Below are positions 1 to 8,014 of a stretch of 15,484 nucleotides of DNA, one piece after another. This DNA comes from Methylococcaceae bacterium. GTDB lineage: Bacteria; Pseudomonadota; Gammaproteobacteria; Methylococcales; Methylococcaceae. Position numbers and translations under genes: made by a program. The stretch is from contig SXQV01000238.1 in NCBI GenBank assembly GCA_005792805.1, positions 1 through 15,484 on the forward strand, read 5' to 3'. A model generated the notes under the pieces. It saw nothing but the letters and a program-made list of their open reading frames with translations. It was not told the origin of the DNA and made no database searches. Positions within the stretch are counted from its first letter, which is position 1. Every line of letters starts with the position of its first letter.

Positions 1-420
1 CTGATGAAAGCGACAGAGCAATTGTCGGGTATGGAGATGATGGCAGTCGATCCAATCAAGCGAATCATTGCTCCACGTTTCTTTGCTGGCGTCGTCTCCA
101 TGCCGCTCTTGGGGGGCTTGTTCACGGCAGTCGGGGTGCTCGGCGGGTATTTTGTCGGCGTAGGATTACTGGGTGTGGATCACGGGCCATTCTGGTCGCA
201 AATGCAAGCCAAAATTGATTTTTACGATGACACCGTCAATGGGTTTATCAAAAGTCTGGTGTTTGGGGGCATTGTGACGTGGATTGCCGTGTTTGAAGGT
301 TATGATGCCGTGCCGACAGCGGAGGGCGTCAGCCGTGCAACCACCCGCTCGGTGGTGCATTCGGCGTTTGCCGTGCTGGGTTCGGACTTTTTGCTTACCG
401 CTTTGATGTTTGGGGATTGA
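1..420 (+). CDS. mlaE: MlaE, ABC transporter permease for phospholipid transport (3' part only)
   Basis: This is the C-terminal 139 residues of the inner-membrane permease of the Mla system, which moves phospholipids between the inner membrane and the periplasm to keep the outer membrane asymmetric. The frame is open from base 1, so the start lies left of the window; the internal ATG at 4 is not the real start. Recognisable family segments are KATEQLSGMEMMAVDP near the beginning, the PRFFAGVVSMPLL membrane stretch, and the C-terminal ISRATT/VVHSAFAVLGSDFLLTALMFG type ending, close to what I recall of E. coli MlaE. Several hydrophobic segments are visible. The stop at 418-420 is three bases before the mlaD ATG, so the two are co-transcribed. 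mlaF, the ATPase gene, is expected just upstream but cannot be seen. Confidence 0.95.
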   Translation: MMKATEQLSGMEMMAVDPIKRIIAPRFFAGVVSMPLLGGLFTAVGVLGGYFVGVGLLGVDHGPFWSQMQAKIDFYDDTVNGFIKSLVFGGIVTWIAVFEGYDAVPTAEGVSRATTRSVVHSAFAVLGSDFLLTALMFGD

Positions 421-423
421 GTC

Positions 424-1140
424 ATGCAGGCGTCCAGGACAACGGAAATTTGGGTGGGTGTCTTTGTGGCGCTGGGTCTGCTCGGGCTATTCTTTGTCTC
501 CATGCAGGTCAGCAATCTGGGTGATTTTCGAACTGCCAGGGACAGTTACAGCGTCAAGGCGCACTTCGGTAACATCGGCGGGCTGCGGGTCAGGGCGCCC
601 GTTTCCATGGCTGGTGTCACGGTTGGTCGGGTTGAGCGCATCGGTTTTGATGATCAGCGTTATGAGGCGGTGGTCGAGATGCGTATCGATCCCGCTTTTC
701 GCACGCTTCCGGAAGATACGAGTGCCAGCATTTTGACGGCAGGGTTATTGGGCGAGCAGTACGTCGGCCTGTCGCCCGGTGGATCGGAAGATTACCTTGA
801 AGAAGGCGATGAAATTGAGCTTACCCAGTCCGCCATGGTGCTGGAGCAGCTGATCAGCCGCTTCCTCTTCAATAAAGCGGAGGAAGGGAAAGGAGACAAA
901 AAGGCAGAGGCCGATTCCACCTCCGTCCCGGTTGCGGGTAACACCTTAGAACCCGCAGTAAAGCCTGACAAACTGCCAGTGGTAAAAGAAATCGGCAAAA
1001 TTTCGCCCCAAAAGTCCAAGGCGGATTTTAGCGCCAGGCCTGCCGGTCAGCGGGTGCTTCGGGACAAAGCCAAGGGTGAACAAAAGGGGTTGAGTCAGCG
1101 GTCAATGCCCCTCAGTGCGGTCCGTTCCAAATCAAACTAA
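424..1140 (+). CDS. mlaD: MlaD, MCE-domain lipid transport protein with a long basic C-terminal tail
   Basis: MlaD is the substrate-binding subunit that forms a hexameric ring on the MlaFE permease in the periplasm. The 238-residue product has a short N-terminus, one membrane anchor at about residues 9-29, and an MCE domain at about 41-120 with the typical FGNIGGLRVRAPV stretch and the pore-loop region GLLGEQYVGLSPGG (107-120). The helical segment SAMVLEQLISRFLF follows at 136-149. E. coli MlaD is 183 residues, so this one is about 55 longer. The excess is a low-complexity, Lys/Arg/Ser-rich tail from about 151 to the end, with no fold I recognise and no resemblance to MlaC. The ATG lies three bases after the mlaE stop, and mlaB follows after 12 bp. 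Confidence 0.93.
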   Translation: MQASRTTEIWVGVFVALGLLGLFFVSMQVSNLGDFRTARDSYSVKAHFGNIGGLRVRAPVSMAGVTVGRVERIGFDDQRYEAVVEMRIDPAFRTLPEDTSASILTAGLLGEQYVGLSPGGSEDYLEEGDEIELTQSAMVLEQLISRFLFNKAEEGKGDKKAEADSTSVPVAGNTLEPAVKPDKLPVVKEIGKISPQKSKADFSARPAGQRVLRDKAKGEQKGLSQRSMPLSAVRSKSN

Positions 1141-1152
1141 GCGGCGGATTGG

Positions 1153-1485
1153 ATGGAAATTCACGAAACACACGTATCCGAAGCGATCGAGTTTTCGCCA
1201 AAGGCTACCGGGGATGATTACCTTGTTCGTGGCACCATGACCTTTTCGACGGCCTCATTGGGGCTGAAACTGGCTTCGGTGCTGTTGACGAACAATCGCC
1301 GTTCAATCCGGTTTGATCTTGCCGGAATTGTTCGCGCTGACAGTGCCGGGGTTGGATTGCTGATCGAGTGGCTCCGTATCGCCCACGTTGCAGGATGCCA
1401 GCTGCGTTTTTTGAACATCCCGGAATCCCTGCAGGCCATGATTCGAGTGGGGGGCGTTGAGGGCATGTTGCCCGTAGACGCCTGA
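1153..1485 (+). CDS. mlaB: MlaB, STAS-domain subunit of the Mla transporter
   Basis: This 110-residue cytoplasmic protein has a STAS (anti-sigma-antagonist-like) fold. The conserved loop appears as RADSAGVGLL with D63-S64-A65-G66 after the strand SIRFDLAGI, and a C-terminal LRFLNIPESLQAMIRV helix region follows. In E. coli, MlaB (97 residues) binds the ATPase MlaF and supports its assembly and activity. The N-terminal ~20 residues are longer than in E. coli. The position, right after mlaD and before murA, supports the MlaB assignment over a generic STAS regulator. In the usual order mlaC lies between mlaD and mlaB; here only 12 bp separate them. ATG at 1153 has a weak upstream GGCGG, so translation may depend on coupling to mlaD. 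Confidence 0.87.
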   Translation: MEIHETHVSEAIEFSPKATGDDYLVRGTMTFSTASLGLKLASVLLTNNRRSIRFDLAGIVRADSAGVGLLIEWLRIAHVAGCQLRFLNIPESLQAMIRVGGVEGMLPVDA

Positions 1486-1524
1486 ATCCAGAATTTTGAG
1501 AATAATCAATATAGAGACGACCTG

Positions 1525-2790
1525 ATGGATAAACTCATGATCACCGGCGGCACTCCGCTGTGCGGAGAGCTCCGCGTTTCGGGCGCCAAAAATGCGGCAC
1601 TGCCCATTCTCGCCGGAGCCCTGTTGTCCGAGACCCCGGTCACCGTGGGTAATGTGCCGCATTTGCTGGACATCACTACGACCATGGAGCTGTTGGGGCG
1701 CATGGGTATCGGGTTGACTGTCGATGAGAAGCTCAATATCGAGGTGGATACACGCTCCATCAAGAGCTATGTCGCCCCTTATGATCTGGTGAAAACCATG
1801 CGCGCCTCAATTCTGGTGCTGGGACCCTTGCTTACGCGTTTTGGACATGCAGAAGTGTCTTTGCCCGGCGGGTGTGCCATCGGTGGTCGCCCGGTCAATC
1901 TCCATTTGCAGGGTCTCGCCCAGATGGGTGCAGAGATTGAAGTCAAGAACGGCTATATTCATGCCAGTGCCAAGCGGCTCAAGGGATGTCGGCTGGTGCT
2001 TGATATGGTGACTGTTACAGGCACCGAGAATCTGATGATGGCGGCGGTGCTGGCCGAGGGTACGACGATCATCGAAAACGCGGCGCGTGAGCCGGAAGTC
2101 GTTGACCTTGCCAACTTCCTGAACATGATGGGTGCCAGGATTCATGGTGCCGGGACCGATATCCTCGAAATTCAGGGGGTCGATGCACTCTCCGCACAGG
2201 GCCGCGATTATCGGGTCATGCCGGATCGCATTGAGGCGGGTACCTATCTGGTTGCGGCGGCCATGACCGGCGGCAAGATAAAGCTCAAGGATGTGCGGTC
2301 AGATATTCTGGATTCGGTCCTGCAAAAGTTGCGTGAATCGGGCGCCAAAATCACGACGACCGATGACACCATTGAACTGGATATGCAGGGAGTGCGCCCT
2401 CACTCCGTGTCGTTGCGCACGGCACCTTATCCGGCGTTTCCCACCGACATGCAGGCGCAATTCATGGCCCTCAATGCCGTGGCCGACGGGGTGGGTGTAA
2501 TTACTGAAACCATTTTCGAAAACCGCTTCATGCATGTTCAGGAAATGCAGCGCATGGGCGCGGACATTACGGTGGAATCCAATACCGCCATCATCCGTGG
2601 CAAACCGGTGTTGAACGGCGCGCCAGTGATGGCGACCGACCTTCGCGCGTCCGCCAGCCTGGTGCTTGCGGCCTTGGTGGCTGAGGGCAATACCGTGGTG
2701 GATCGAATCTACCATATTGATCGTGGTTATGAATGTATCGAGGAAAAGCTCTCCCAGCTAGGCGCTGAAATTCGGCGCGTCCCCCAATAA
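1525..2790 (+). CDS. murA: UDP-N-acetylglucosamine 1-carboxyvinyltransferase MurA
   Basis: MurA transfers enolpyruvate from phosphoenolpyruvate to UDP-GlcNAc, the first committed step of peptidoglycan synthesis in the cytoplasm and the target of fosfomycin. The 421-residue product matches the usual size (E. coli 419) and starts with the family N-terminus. The SGAKNAALP motif contains K22, and the catalytic loop is LPGGCAIGGRPV with C117, the residue that fosfomycin alkylates in E. coli (C115). The Cys is present, so this is the fosfomycin-sensitive type and not the Asp variant. Start ATG 1525 is preceded by a purine-rich AGAGACGA. Only 39 bp separate it from mlaB, so ibaG/bolA, often found there, is missing. 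hisG follows after 13 bp. Confidence 0.97.
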   Translation: MDKLMITGGTPLCGELRVSGAKNAALPILAGALLSETPVTVGNVPHLLDITTTMELLGRMGIGLTVDEKLNIEVDTRSIKSYVAPYDLVKTMRASILVLGPLLTRFGHAEVSLPGGCAIGGRPVNLHLQGLAQMGAEIEVKNGYIHASAKRLKGCRLVLDMVTVTGTENLMMAAVLAEGTTIIENAAREPEVVDLANFLNMMGARIHGAGTDILEIQGVDALSAQGRDYRVMPDRIEAGTYLVAAAMTGGKIKLKDVRSDILDSVLQKLRESGAKITTTDDTIELDMQGVRPHSVSLRTAPYPAFPTDMQAQFMALNAVADGVGVITETIFENRFMHVQEMQRMGADITVESNTAIIRGKPVLNGAPVMATDLRASASLVLAALVAEGNTVVDRIYHIDRGYECIEEKLSQLGAEIRRVPQ

Positions 2791-2803
2791 CGAGGGTGCC
2801 CAC

Positions 2804-3439
2804 ATGCTAACACTGGCACTTTCCAAGGGGCGGATTTACGATGAAGCGGTGGCCTTGCTGGCCCGAATCGGCATCCGGCCCACTGTCGATCCGGACAAGA
2901 GTCGTAAGCTGATTATTCCCTCTAATCGTGAGGGTTTGCAGTTCCTGATCATTCGCGCCAGCGATGTGCCGACGTATGTTGAATATGGTGCCGCTGACCT
3001 CGGGATCGCCGGCAAGGATGTTCTTGCCGAATATGACACCGCCGGACTTTATGAACCGCTTGATCTCGGGATTGCCCGCTGTCGCCTCATGACGGCAGGT
3101 CGCCCAGGGATGTATTTCAAGCCCGGGAGTCGTCCAAGGGTGGCCACCAAATACGTCAAGACGGCACACCGGTATTTCGCCAACCAGGGCATCCAGGCAG
3201 AAATCATTAAGCTTTATGGGTCGATGGAGCTGGCCCCGCTGGTTGGCCTGGCCGATTGTATTGTCGATGTGGTCGACACCGGTAAAACCTTAAAGGCGAA
3301 CGGTTTGGAACCCCATGAACTCATCATGGAGGTGAGTAGCCGCCTGATCCTTAATAAGGCGGCGATGAAAATGAAGCATGCCGAGGTCACTGGTTTTATC
3401 GCGGAACTCAAGGCTGCCTTGAGTCAGGGTGAGTTATGA
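2804..3439 (+). CDS. hisG: ATP phosphoribosyltransferase HisG, short form
   Basis: HisG condenses ATP with PRPP in the first step of histidine biosynthesis. The product has 211 residues against 299 in E. coli: it has the two-lobed catalytic domain only and lacks the C-terminal histidine-binding regulatory domain. Visible motifs are the N-terminal ALSKGRI, the GIAGKDVL segment near 68-74 and the PRPP-binding DVVDTGKTLKANGL at 155-168. Short HisG proteins are known to need the HisRS-like partner HisZ for activity and feedback control; hisZ is not in this window. ATG 2804 follows a GAGGG ribosome site. The stop overlaps the hisD start as ATGA (3436-3439), which indicates translational coupling. 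Confidence 0.95.
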   Translation: MLTLALSKGRIYDEAVALLARIGIRPTVDPDKSRKLIIPSNREGLQFLIIRASDVPTYVEYGAADLGIAGKDVLAEYDTAGLYEPLDLGIARCRLMTAGRPGMYFKPGSRPRVATKYVKTAHRYFANQGIQAEIIKLYGSMELAPLVGLADCIVDVVDTGKTLKANGLEPHELIMEVSSRLILNKAAMKMKHAEVTGFIAELKAALSQGEL

Positions 3440-4752
3440 CGGAACTGGTTCTACGCCGGCTCGATGCCACGAAATCCGACTTTGAAGCCGAACTGGCTTC
3501 GCTTCTGGCGTGGGACGAGTCATCCGATGCTGAAATACATGATCGGGTAAACCATATCCTGGTTGAAGTTCGCCGGCGGGGAGATGCGGCCGTGCTGGAT
3601 TTCACTCGACAGTTCGATCATTTCACACCAGCTGGCATGTTCGATCTTGAGCTGACGGCGGATGCCTTGCGAGCGGCATGGGATGGGTTGTCTGCCGAGA
3701 TGGCTCATGCGCTGGAAAATGCCGCCCAGCGGATTCGCGCCTATGCCGAACACCAAAAGCTTCAGTCCTGGCGCTACACCGAGGGGGATGGCACGATACT
3801 TGGGCAAAAGGTTACACCGCTTGATCGTGTTGGTATTTATGTACCCGGCGGGAAGGCGGCCTATCCGTCTTCGGTACTGATGAATGCCATACCCGCGCAC
3901 GTGGCGGATGTTCCCGAAATCATCATGGTGACCCCCTCTCCTGCGGGTGAGCTCAATCCCCTGGTGCTGGCAGCCGCGCATCTGGCGGGTGTTACCCGGG
4001 TTTTTCGGATCGGCGGCGCCCAAGCGGTGGCGGCCCTTGCTTATGGCACTGAAACCATTCCGCGTGTCGATAAAATCGTCGGTCCTGGCAATATCTATGT
4101 GGCAATGGCCAAAAAGCTGGTTTTTGGTCAGGTAGGCATCGATATGGTCGCGGGGCCTTCCGAAATTCTCGTCATCTGTGACGGCGAAACTGACCCGGAC
4201 TGGATTGCGATGGATCTTTTCTCGCAGGCTGAGCATGATGAGGACGCCCAATCAATCCTGATTTCAACGAGTCCCGCCTATCTGGATGCCATTGAATCGA
4301 GCATCCGCCGCCTTTTGCCCACCATGGAACGTGCAGATGTGATACGTAAATCTCTGTCGGGCCGTGGTGCACTGATTGCCGTACCTGATCTTGATGTGGC
4401 TGCGGAAGTTGCCAACCATATCGCACCGGAACATCTGGAGCTGTCTGTTGCGGATCCTGAAGGCCTCGCCGGAAAAATTCGCAATGCGGGCGCTATCTTT
4501 ATGGGGCGTCATACGGCTGAAGCCTTGGGTGATTATTGTGCTGGGCCCAACCATGTCTTGCCCACCTCAAGTACAGCCAGATTTTCCTCGCCATTGGGCG
4601 TTTATGATTTTCAAAAACGGTCCAGCCTCATTTTCTGTACGCCGGAAGGCTCCGACACCTTGGCAAAAACCGCCTCCGTTCTGGCGCGTGGAGAAGGCCT
4701 GACGGCCCATGCGCGATCAGCGGAGTACCGCAGGCTGGAAACCAATGATTGA
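3436..4752 (+). CDS. hisD: Histidinol dehydrogenase HisD
   Basis: HisD is a Zn-dependent, NAD-linked enzyme that carries out the last two oxidations, L-histidinol to L-histidine. The 438-residue product has the expected length. The zinc and catalytic residues are all visible: Q264 and H267 in LFSQAEHDEDAQS, E332 and H333 in NHIAPEHLEL, D366 in GDYCAGPNHVLPT and H425 in GLTAHARSAEYR. The pattern parallels Q259/H262/E326/H327/D360/H419 of E. coli HisD. The ATG overlaps the hisG stop by four bases, and the 3' end overlaps hisC by eight, so hisG-hisD-hisC are translationally linked. No hisB follows, so the other histidine genes must lie elsewhere. Confidence 0.97.
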   Translation: MTELVLRRLDATKSDFEAELASLLAWDESSDAEIHDRVNHILVEVRRRGDAAVLDFTRQFDHFTPAGMFDLELTADALRAAWDGLSAEMAHALENAAQRIRAYAEHQKLQSWRYTEGDGTILGQKVTPLDRVGIYVPGGKAAYPSSVLMNAIPAHVADVPEIIMVTPSPAGELNPLVLAAAHLAGVTRVFRIGGAQAVAALAYGTETIPRVDKIVGPGNIYVAMAKKLVFGQVGIDMVAGPSEILVICDGETDPDWIAMDLFSQAEHDEDAQSILISTSPAYLDAIESSIRRLLPTMERADVIRKSLSGRGALIAVPDLDVAAEVANHIAPEHLELSVADPEGLAGKIRNAGAIFMGRHTAEALGDYCAGPNHVLPTSSTARFSSPLGVYDFQKRSSLIFCTPEGSDTLAKTASVLARGEGLTAHARSAEYRRLETND

Positions 4753-5839
4753 GCCTGATGACCGCATCGAGCGCCTGCTGCGATCGGAGGTGCGGGCGCT
4801 GTCGGCTTATCACGTCCCGGACTCCAAAGGTTATATCAAGCTCGATGCCATGGAGAACCCTTACCACTGGCCATCCGAGACCGTTGAGCTTTGGCTGAAC
4901 CGACTGCGCGGGGCGGAGCCGAATCGTTATCCTGATCCCGCCTGTGTTGGCTTGAAAACTGCGCTCAAGAACGCGAATGGCGTTCCTGCACAGGCGGAAC
5001 TCTTGCTGGGGAATGGCTCGGACGAGATCATCCAGATTTTACTGATGGCCTTGAAGTCAGGTGCCACCGTGCTGGCACCTGAGCCGACTTTTGTCATGTA
5101 CCGGCAGATCAGCCAGAGTCTGGGTTTGCGTTTTATCGGTGTTCCCTTGAGGGGGGATGATTTTTCCCTTGATGCTGAATTGTTCTGCGCGGCTATCGAG
5201 ACACATCAACCCGCCATCATTTTCCTCGCCTATCCCAACAATCCGACCGGTAATCTGTTCGGAAAGGAAAGTATGGAACGCATTCTTGCCATAGCTCCCG
5301 GAGTAGTGGTGGTTGACGAAGCCTACGCACCTTATGCCGATGCCAGCTTCATGAGCCAATTGGAGAAGCATGGCAACCTCCTGGTGATGAGAACCCTGTC
5401 CAAATTAGGTTTGGCGGGCTTGCGGCTGGGCTTTCTGGCTGGCCATCCCCGGTGGATCGGCGAACTTGACAAGGTGAGATTACCCTACAATATCAATGTA
5501 TTGACTCAGGTCAGTGCAGAGGTTGCTCTCGAACAGCATGCAGTGTTTGATGCCCAGGTTAACCATATTCTTCATGAGAGGGCCTTGCTCAAGGCGGCGT
5601 TGGACCAGATGACCGAGGTTCGCACTTATGACACGCGCGCCAATTTCATCCTTGTTCGCCTGTTACGACATGATGCGAGCGAGGTTTTTCTGGCCTTGAG
5701 AAAGGCCGGTATTCTGGTCAAAAACTTACATCCTAGTGGGGGGCTATTGAGTCAGTGCCTACGGATCACCGTAGGAACACCGGATGAAAACCTGAAGTTT
5801 CTTGAGGCTTTTCGACAGGCGGTAAAAACGCCGATTTAG
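4745..5839 (+). CDS. hisC: Histidinol-phosphate aminotransferase HisC
   Basis: HisC is a PLP enzyme of fold type I that converts imidazole-acetol phosphate and glutamate to histidinol phosphate. From ATG 4745 the product is 364 residues, near the usual ~350-370. Motifs in order are GNGSDEII (89-96, phosphate cup), APEPTFVMYR, YPNNPTGN (163-170), VVDEAYAPY (189-197), and the Schiff-base lysine K220 in TLSKLGLAGLRLG. An in-frame start 36 bases upstream (4709) would add 12 residues that match nothing in the family, and the 8-bp overlap with hisD is a normal operon arrangement, so I chose 4745. It closes the plus-strand unit; a 219-bp gap separates it from petA. Confidence 0.95.
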   Translation: MIEPDDRIERLLRSEVRALSAYHVPDSKGYIKLDAMENPYHWPSETVELWLNRLRGAEPNRYPDPACVGLKTALKNANGVPAQAELLLGNGSDEIIQILLMALKSGATVLAPEPTFVMYRQISQSLGLRFIGVPLRGDDFSLDAELFCAAIETHQPAIIFLAYPNNPTGNLFGKESMERILAIAPGVVVVDEAYAPYADASFMSQLEKHGNLLVMRTLSKLGLAGLRLGFLAGHPRWIGELDKVRLPYNINVLTQVSAEVALEQHAVFDAQVNHILHERALLKAALDQMTEVRTYDTRANFILVRLLRHDASEVFLALRKAGILVKNLHPSGGLLSQCLRITVGTPDENLKFLEAFRQAVKTPI

Positions 5840-5916
5840 ATTTTAGATAAGCCTTGCCGATTGGTTCAGGCTTGCTGAGCCGCTATCCGAATACCCACAG
5901 TGCCCACGGGTTTTTC

Positions 5917-5945
5917 TTGACCCTAGGGCCTTTCTCCCACAAAAT
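5917..5945 (+). promoter_or_regulatory. Candidate sigma-70 promoter for petABC
   Basis: TTGACC (5917-5922) and CAAAAT (5940-5945) are separated by 17 bp. The first matches the -35 consensus at 5 of 6 positions and the second the -10 consensus at 4 of 6. It lies about 114 bp upstream of the petA ATG, in the only sizeable gap between hisC and petA, where a new transcription unit is expected. This is a pattern match only; no activator site was recognised. Confidence 0.35.
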
Positions 5946-6058
5946 CCGCTCTGCGAGTTTCATGGAAACACTGTGTTTCAAACTTGGGTCGATTTGGATA
6001 TGAAAACGGCAGTCCATGCCTTTTCCTCGTTGGCCTATCCCCACAATGGAGTATCTGC

Positions 6059-6649
6059 ATGATCGATGGCGTGGATAACGAAAAACGCCGGTTTCTGACA
6101 AAGACGGCCACTATGGTCGGCGCTGTGGGGGCAGGATTTCTGGCTGTGCCATTTGCCTCTTCCATGCGACCTAGCGCCAAGGCCGAAGCCATGGGGGCTC
6201 CTGTTGAAGTCGATATTGAGAAGTTGGAAGCTGGACAGCGGGTGGTCGTGCTTTGGCGTGGCAAGCCGGTCTGGGTAGTTAGAAGGACTCCTGAGGCGTT
6301 GGCCAATCTGGTCGAGCTTGACGGGGTTCTGCTTGACCCTGAGTCAGATCAGTCCGAGCAACCGGCATCAAGCAAGAACGAGGCGCGTGCGATAAAACCG
6401 GAGATTTTTGTTGCGGTGGGCGTTTGTACCCATCTTGGTTGCTCGCCCGTCTATAGGCCAGACATTGCCCCAGCCGATTTAGGTCCCGACTGGAAAGGCG
6501 GATTTTTCTGTCCTTGCCATGGTTCCAAGTTCGACATGGCGGGGCGTGTTTACAAGGGAGTACCTGCCCCCGTCAATCTGGAAATTCCACCCTATTATTT
6601 CGTAAGCGACAACCGCATCGTGGTTGGGCTTGACGGGGAGAAAGTATAA
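6059..6649 (+). CDS. petA: Ubiquinol-cytochrome c reductase iron-sulfur (Rieske) subunit
   Basis: This is the Rieske 2Fe-2S subunit of the cytochrome bc1 complex, which takes the first electron from ubiquinol at the Qo site. The product has 196 residues: a Tat-like N-terminus with R10-R11 before a hydrophobic anchor at about 16-32, a hinge region, then the periplasmic Rieske domain. Cluster ligands are C123 and H125 in CTHLGC and C151/H154 in CPCHGS; the disulfide cysteines C128 and C153 are also present. I chose ATG 6059 because it gives the RR-anchor signal at the right distance and has GGAG upstream; starts further upstream in the same frame add unrelated residues. The stop directly abuts the petB ATG. 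Confidence 0.96.
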   Translation: MIDGVDNEKRRFLTKTATMVGAVGAGFLAVPFASSMRPSAKAEAMGAPVEVDIEKLEAGQRVVVLWRGKPVWVVRRTPEALANLVELDGVLLDPESDQSEQPASSKNEARAIKPEIFVAVGVCTHLGCSPVYRPDIAPADLGPDWKGGFFCPCHGSKFDMAGRVYKGVPAPVNLEIPPYYFVSDNRIVVGLDGEKV

Positions 6650-8011
6650 ATGAGCGAAAAGGGAATGAGCTTTCGCGAATGGCTGGATGAACGCTTGCCA
6701 GTCACCAAATTTTTTGAAGACCAACTGCTCAAGTATTACGCACCAAAAAATTTCAACTTCCTCTATTTCTTTGGTTCACTGGCGTTATTGGTGCTGGTCA
6801 ATCAGATCGTGACCGGCATTGTACTGGCCATGCATTACAAGCCGTCTGCGGAACTCGCGTTCGATTCTGTCGAATACATCATGCGGGATGTTGATTGGGG
6901 TTGGTTGCTGCGTTATCTGCATTCCACGGGGGCTTCGCTTTTCTTCGTGGTGATCTACATGCACATGTTTCGGGCCATTTTTTATGGTTCCTTCAAAAAG
7001 CCCCGCGAATTGCTCTGGCTATTCGGTATGGTGATCTTTGTCCTGTTGATGGCCGAAGCTTTTATGGGGTACCTGCTGCCATGGGGCCAGATGTCGTACT
7101 GGGGTGCTCAGGTAATTATCTCCCTGTTCGGCGCCATTCCGGTGATTGGCGAGGATCTTGCGACCTGGATCCGGGGTGACTACGTCATCGCCGATGCCAC
7201 ACTCAACCGTTTCTTTGCCTTGCATGTGATTGCCGTGCCGTTGGCTATTCTGGGGCTGGTCGTTCTGCATCTGGCAGCGCTGAGAACAACAGGCTCCAAT
7301 AATCCTGATGGCATAGAGATAAAAAAGAATAGGGATCTGGTGGGTATTCCAAAAGATGGTATTCCTTTCCATCCCTATTACACCGTTAAGGATCTCTACG
7401 TTGCCGGCCTGTTTCTCACCATTTTTGCGTGGATTGTTTTCTATTCGCCGGAAATGGGCGGGTTGTTCCTGGAGCATCCCAATTTTGATCCAGCTGATCC
7501 GATGAAAACGCCGGAGCATATACAGCCTGTGTGGTATTTCACACCGTTCTACTCGATACTGCGGGCAATTCCCAGTAAGTTGGGCGGCGTAGTCGCGATG
7601 GGGGCGTCTATTGTTGTACTGTTTTTGTTGCCGTGGCTGGATCGGTGCCCGGTCAAATCGATTCGTTACCGTAGCCCGCTCTTTAAGATTGCGCTGACAT
7701 TCTTTGTGGTCAGTTTCCTTGGTCTAGGCGTTTTGGGTACCAAACCCGTCACGGAGACCTACACTCTGATGGCCCGTATTTTCTCGGTGATTTACTTCGC
7801 GTTTTTCCTGTTGCTGCCGGTATTCTCCTCGGTAGAAATCACCAAGCCGGTTCCTGAAAGGCTGACCGAGCCAGTGATTCCGCTCGCCAAACGAGAAGGG
7901 TTTCAATGGCGATTGATTGAGGACGGCATCAGAGCGCTTGAGCACTCCCCATTCCTTGCAGGAATCAAACAGCTTCTATCGAAGCTGCTCGGGAAAAACT
8001 CGGGGATATAG
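6650..8011 (+). CDS. petB: Cytochrome b subunit of the bc1 complex
   Basis: This is the membrane subunit with hemes bL and bH that forms the two quinone sites of the bc1 complex. Heme-ligand histidines are H91/H105 in the YLHSTG...YMHMF helix and H192/H207 in FFALHVIAV...VLHLAAL. The second pair is 15 residues apart, against 14 in mitochondrial cytochrome b. The Qo motif reads PVWY (293-296), where mitochondria have PEWY. About eight membrane helices are visible. At 453 residues it is longer than the ~400 usual in proteobacteria: the normal end, around ITKPVPERLT, is followed by some 45-50 further residues, partly amphipathic. GGGGAG (6635-6640) is a strong ribosome site. petC follows after three bases. 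Confidence 0.97.
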   Translation: MSEKGMSFREWLDERLPVTKFFEDQLLKYYAPKNFNFLYFFGSLALLVLVNQIVTGIVLAMHYKPSAELAFDSVEYIMRDVDWGWLLRYLHSTGASLFFVVIYMHMFRAIFYGSFKKPRELLWLFGMVIFVLLMAEAFMGYLLPWGQMSYWGAQVIISLFGAIPVIGEDLATWIRGDYVIADATLNRFFALHVIAVPLAILGLVVLHLAALRTTGSNNPDGIEIKKNRDLVGIPKDGIPFHPYYTVKDLYVAGLFLTIFAWIVFYSPEMGGLFLEHPNFDPADPMKTPEHIQPVWYFTPFYSILRAIPSKLGGVVAMGASIVVLFLLPWLDRCPVKSIRYRSPLFKIALTFFVVSFLGLGVLGTKPVTETYTLMARIFSVIYFAFFLLLPVFSSVEITKPVPERLTEPVIPLAKREGFQWRLIEDGIRALEHSPFLAGIKQLLSKLLGKNSGI

Positions 8012-8014
8012 GGT

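Noticed and set aside
1141..1152. A fused MlaC hidden in the extended MlaD or in the mlaD-mlaB spacer
   Set aside because: The extra MlaD residues are low-complexity and basic with no signal peptide or MlaC-like fold, and the spacer is 12 bp.
3520..4251. 243-codon open frame on the minus strand inside hisD
   Set aside because: It is fully covered by hisD, whose active-site residues are all present. The antisense translation shows no domain and is a product of codon bias.
5849..5873. Inverted repeat AAGCCT/AGGCTT with a 13-base loop behind hisC, as a terminator
   Set aside because: The stem is only six pairs with a large loop and no T-run follows. A terminator for the his unit is expected near here but this one is not convincing.
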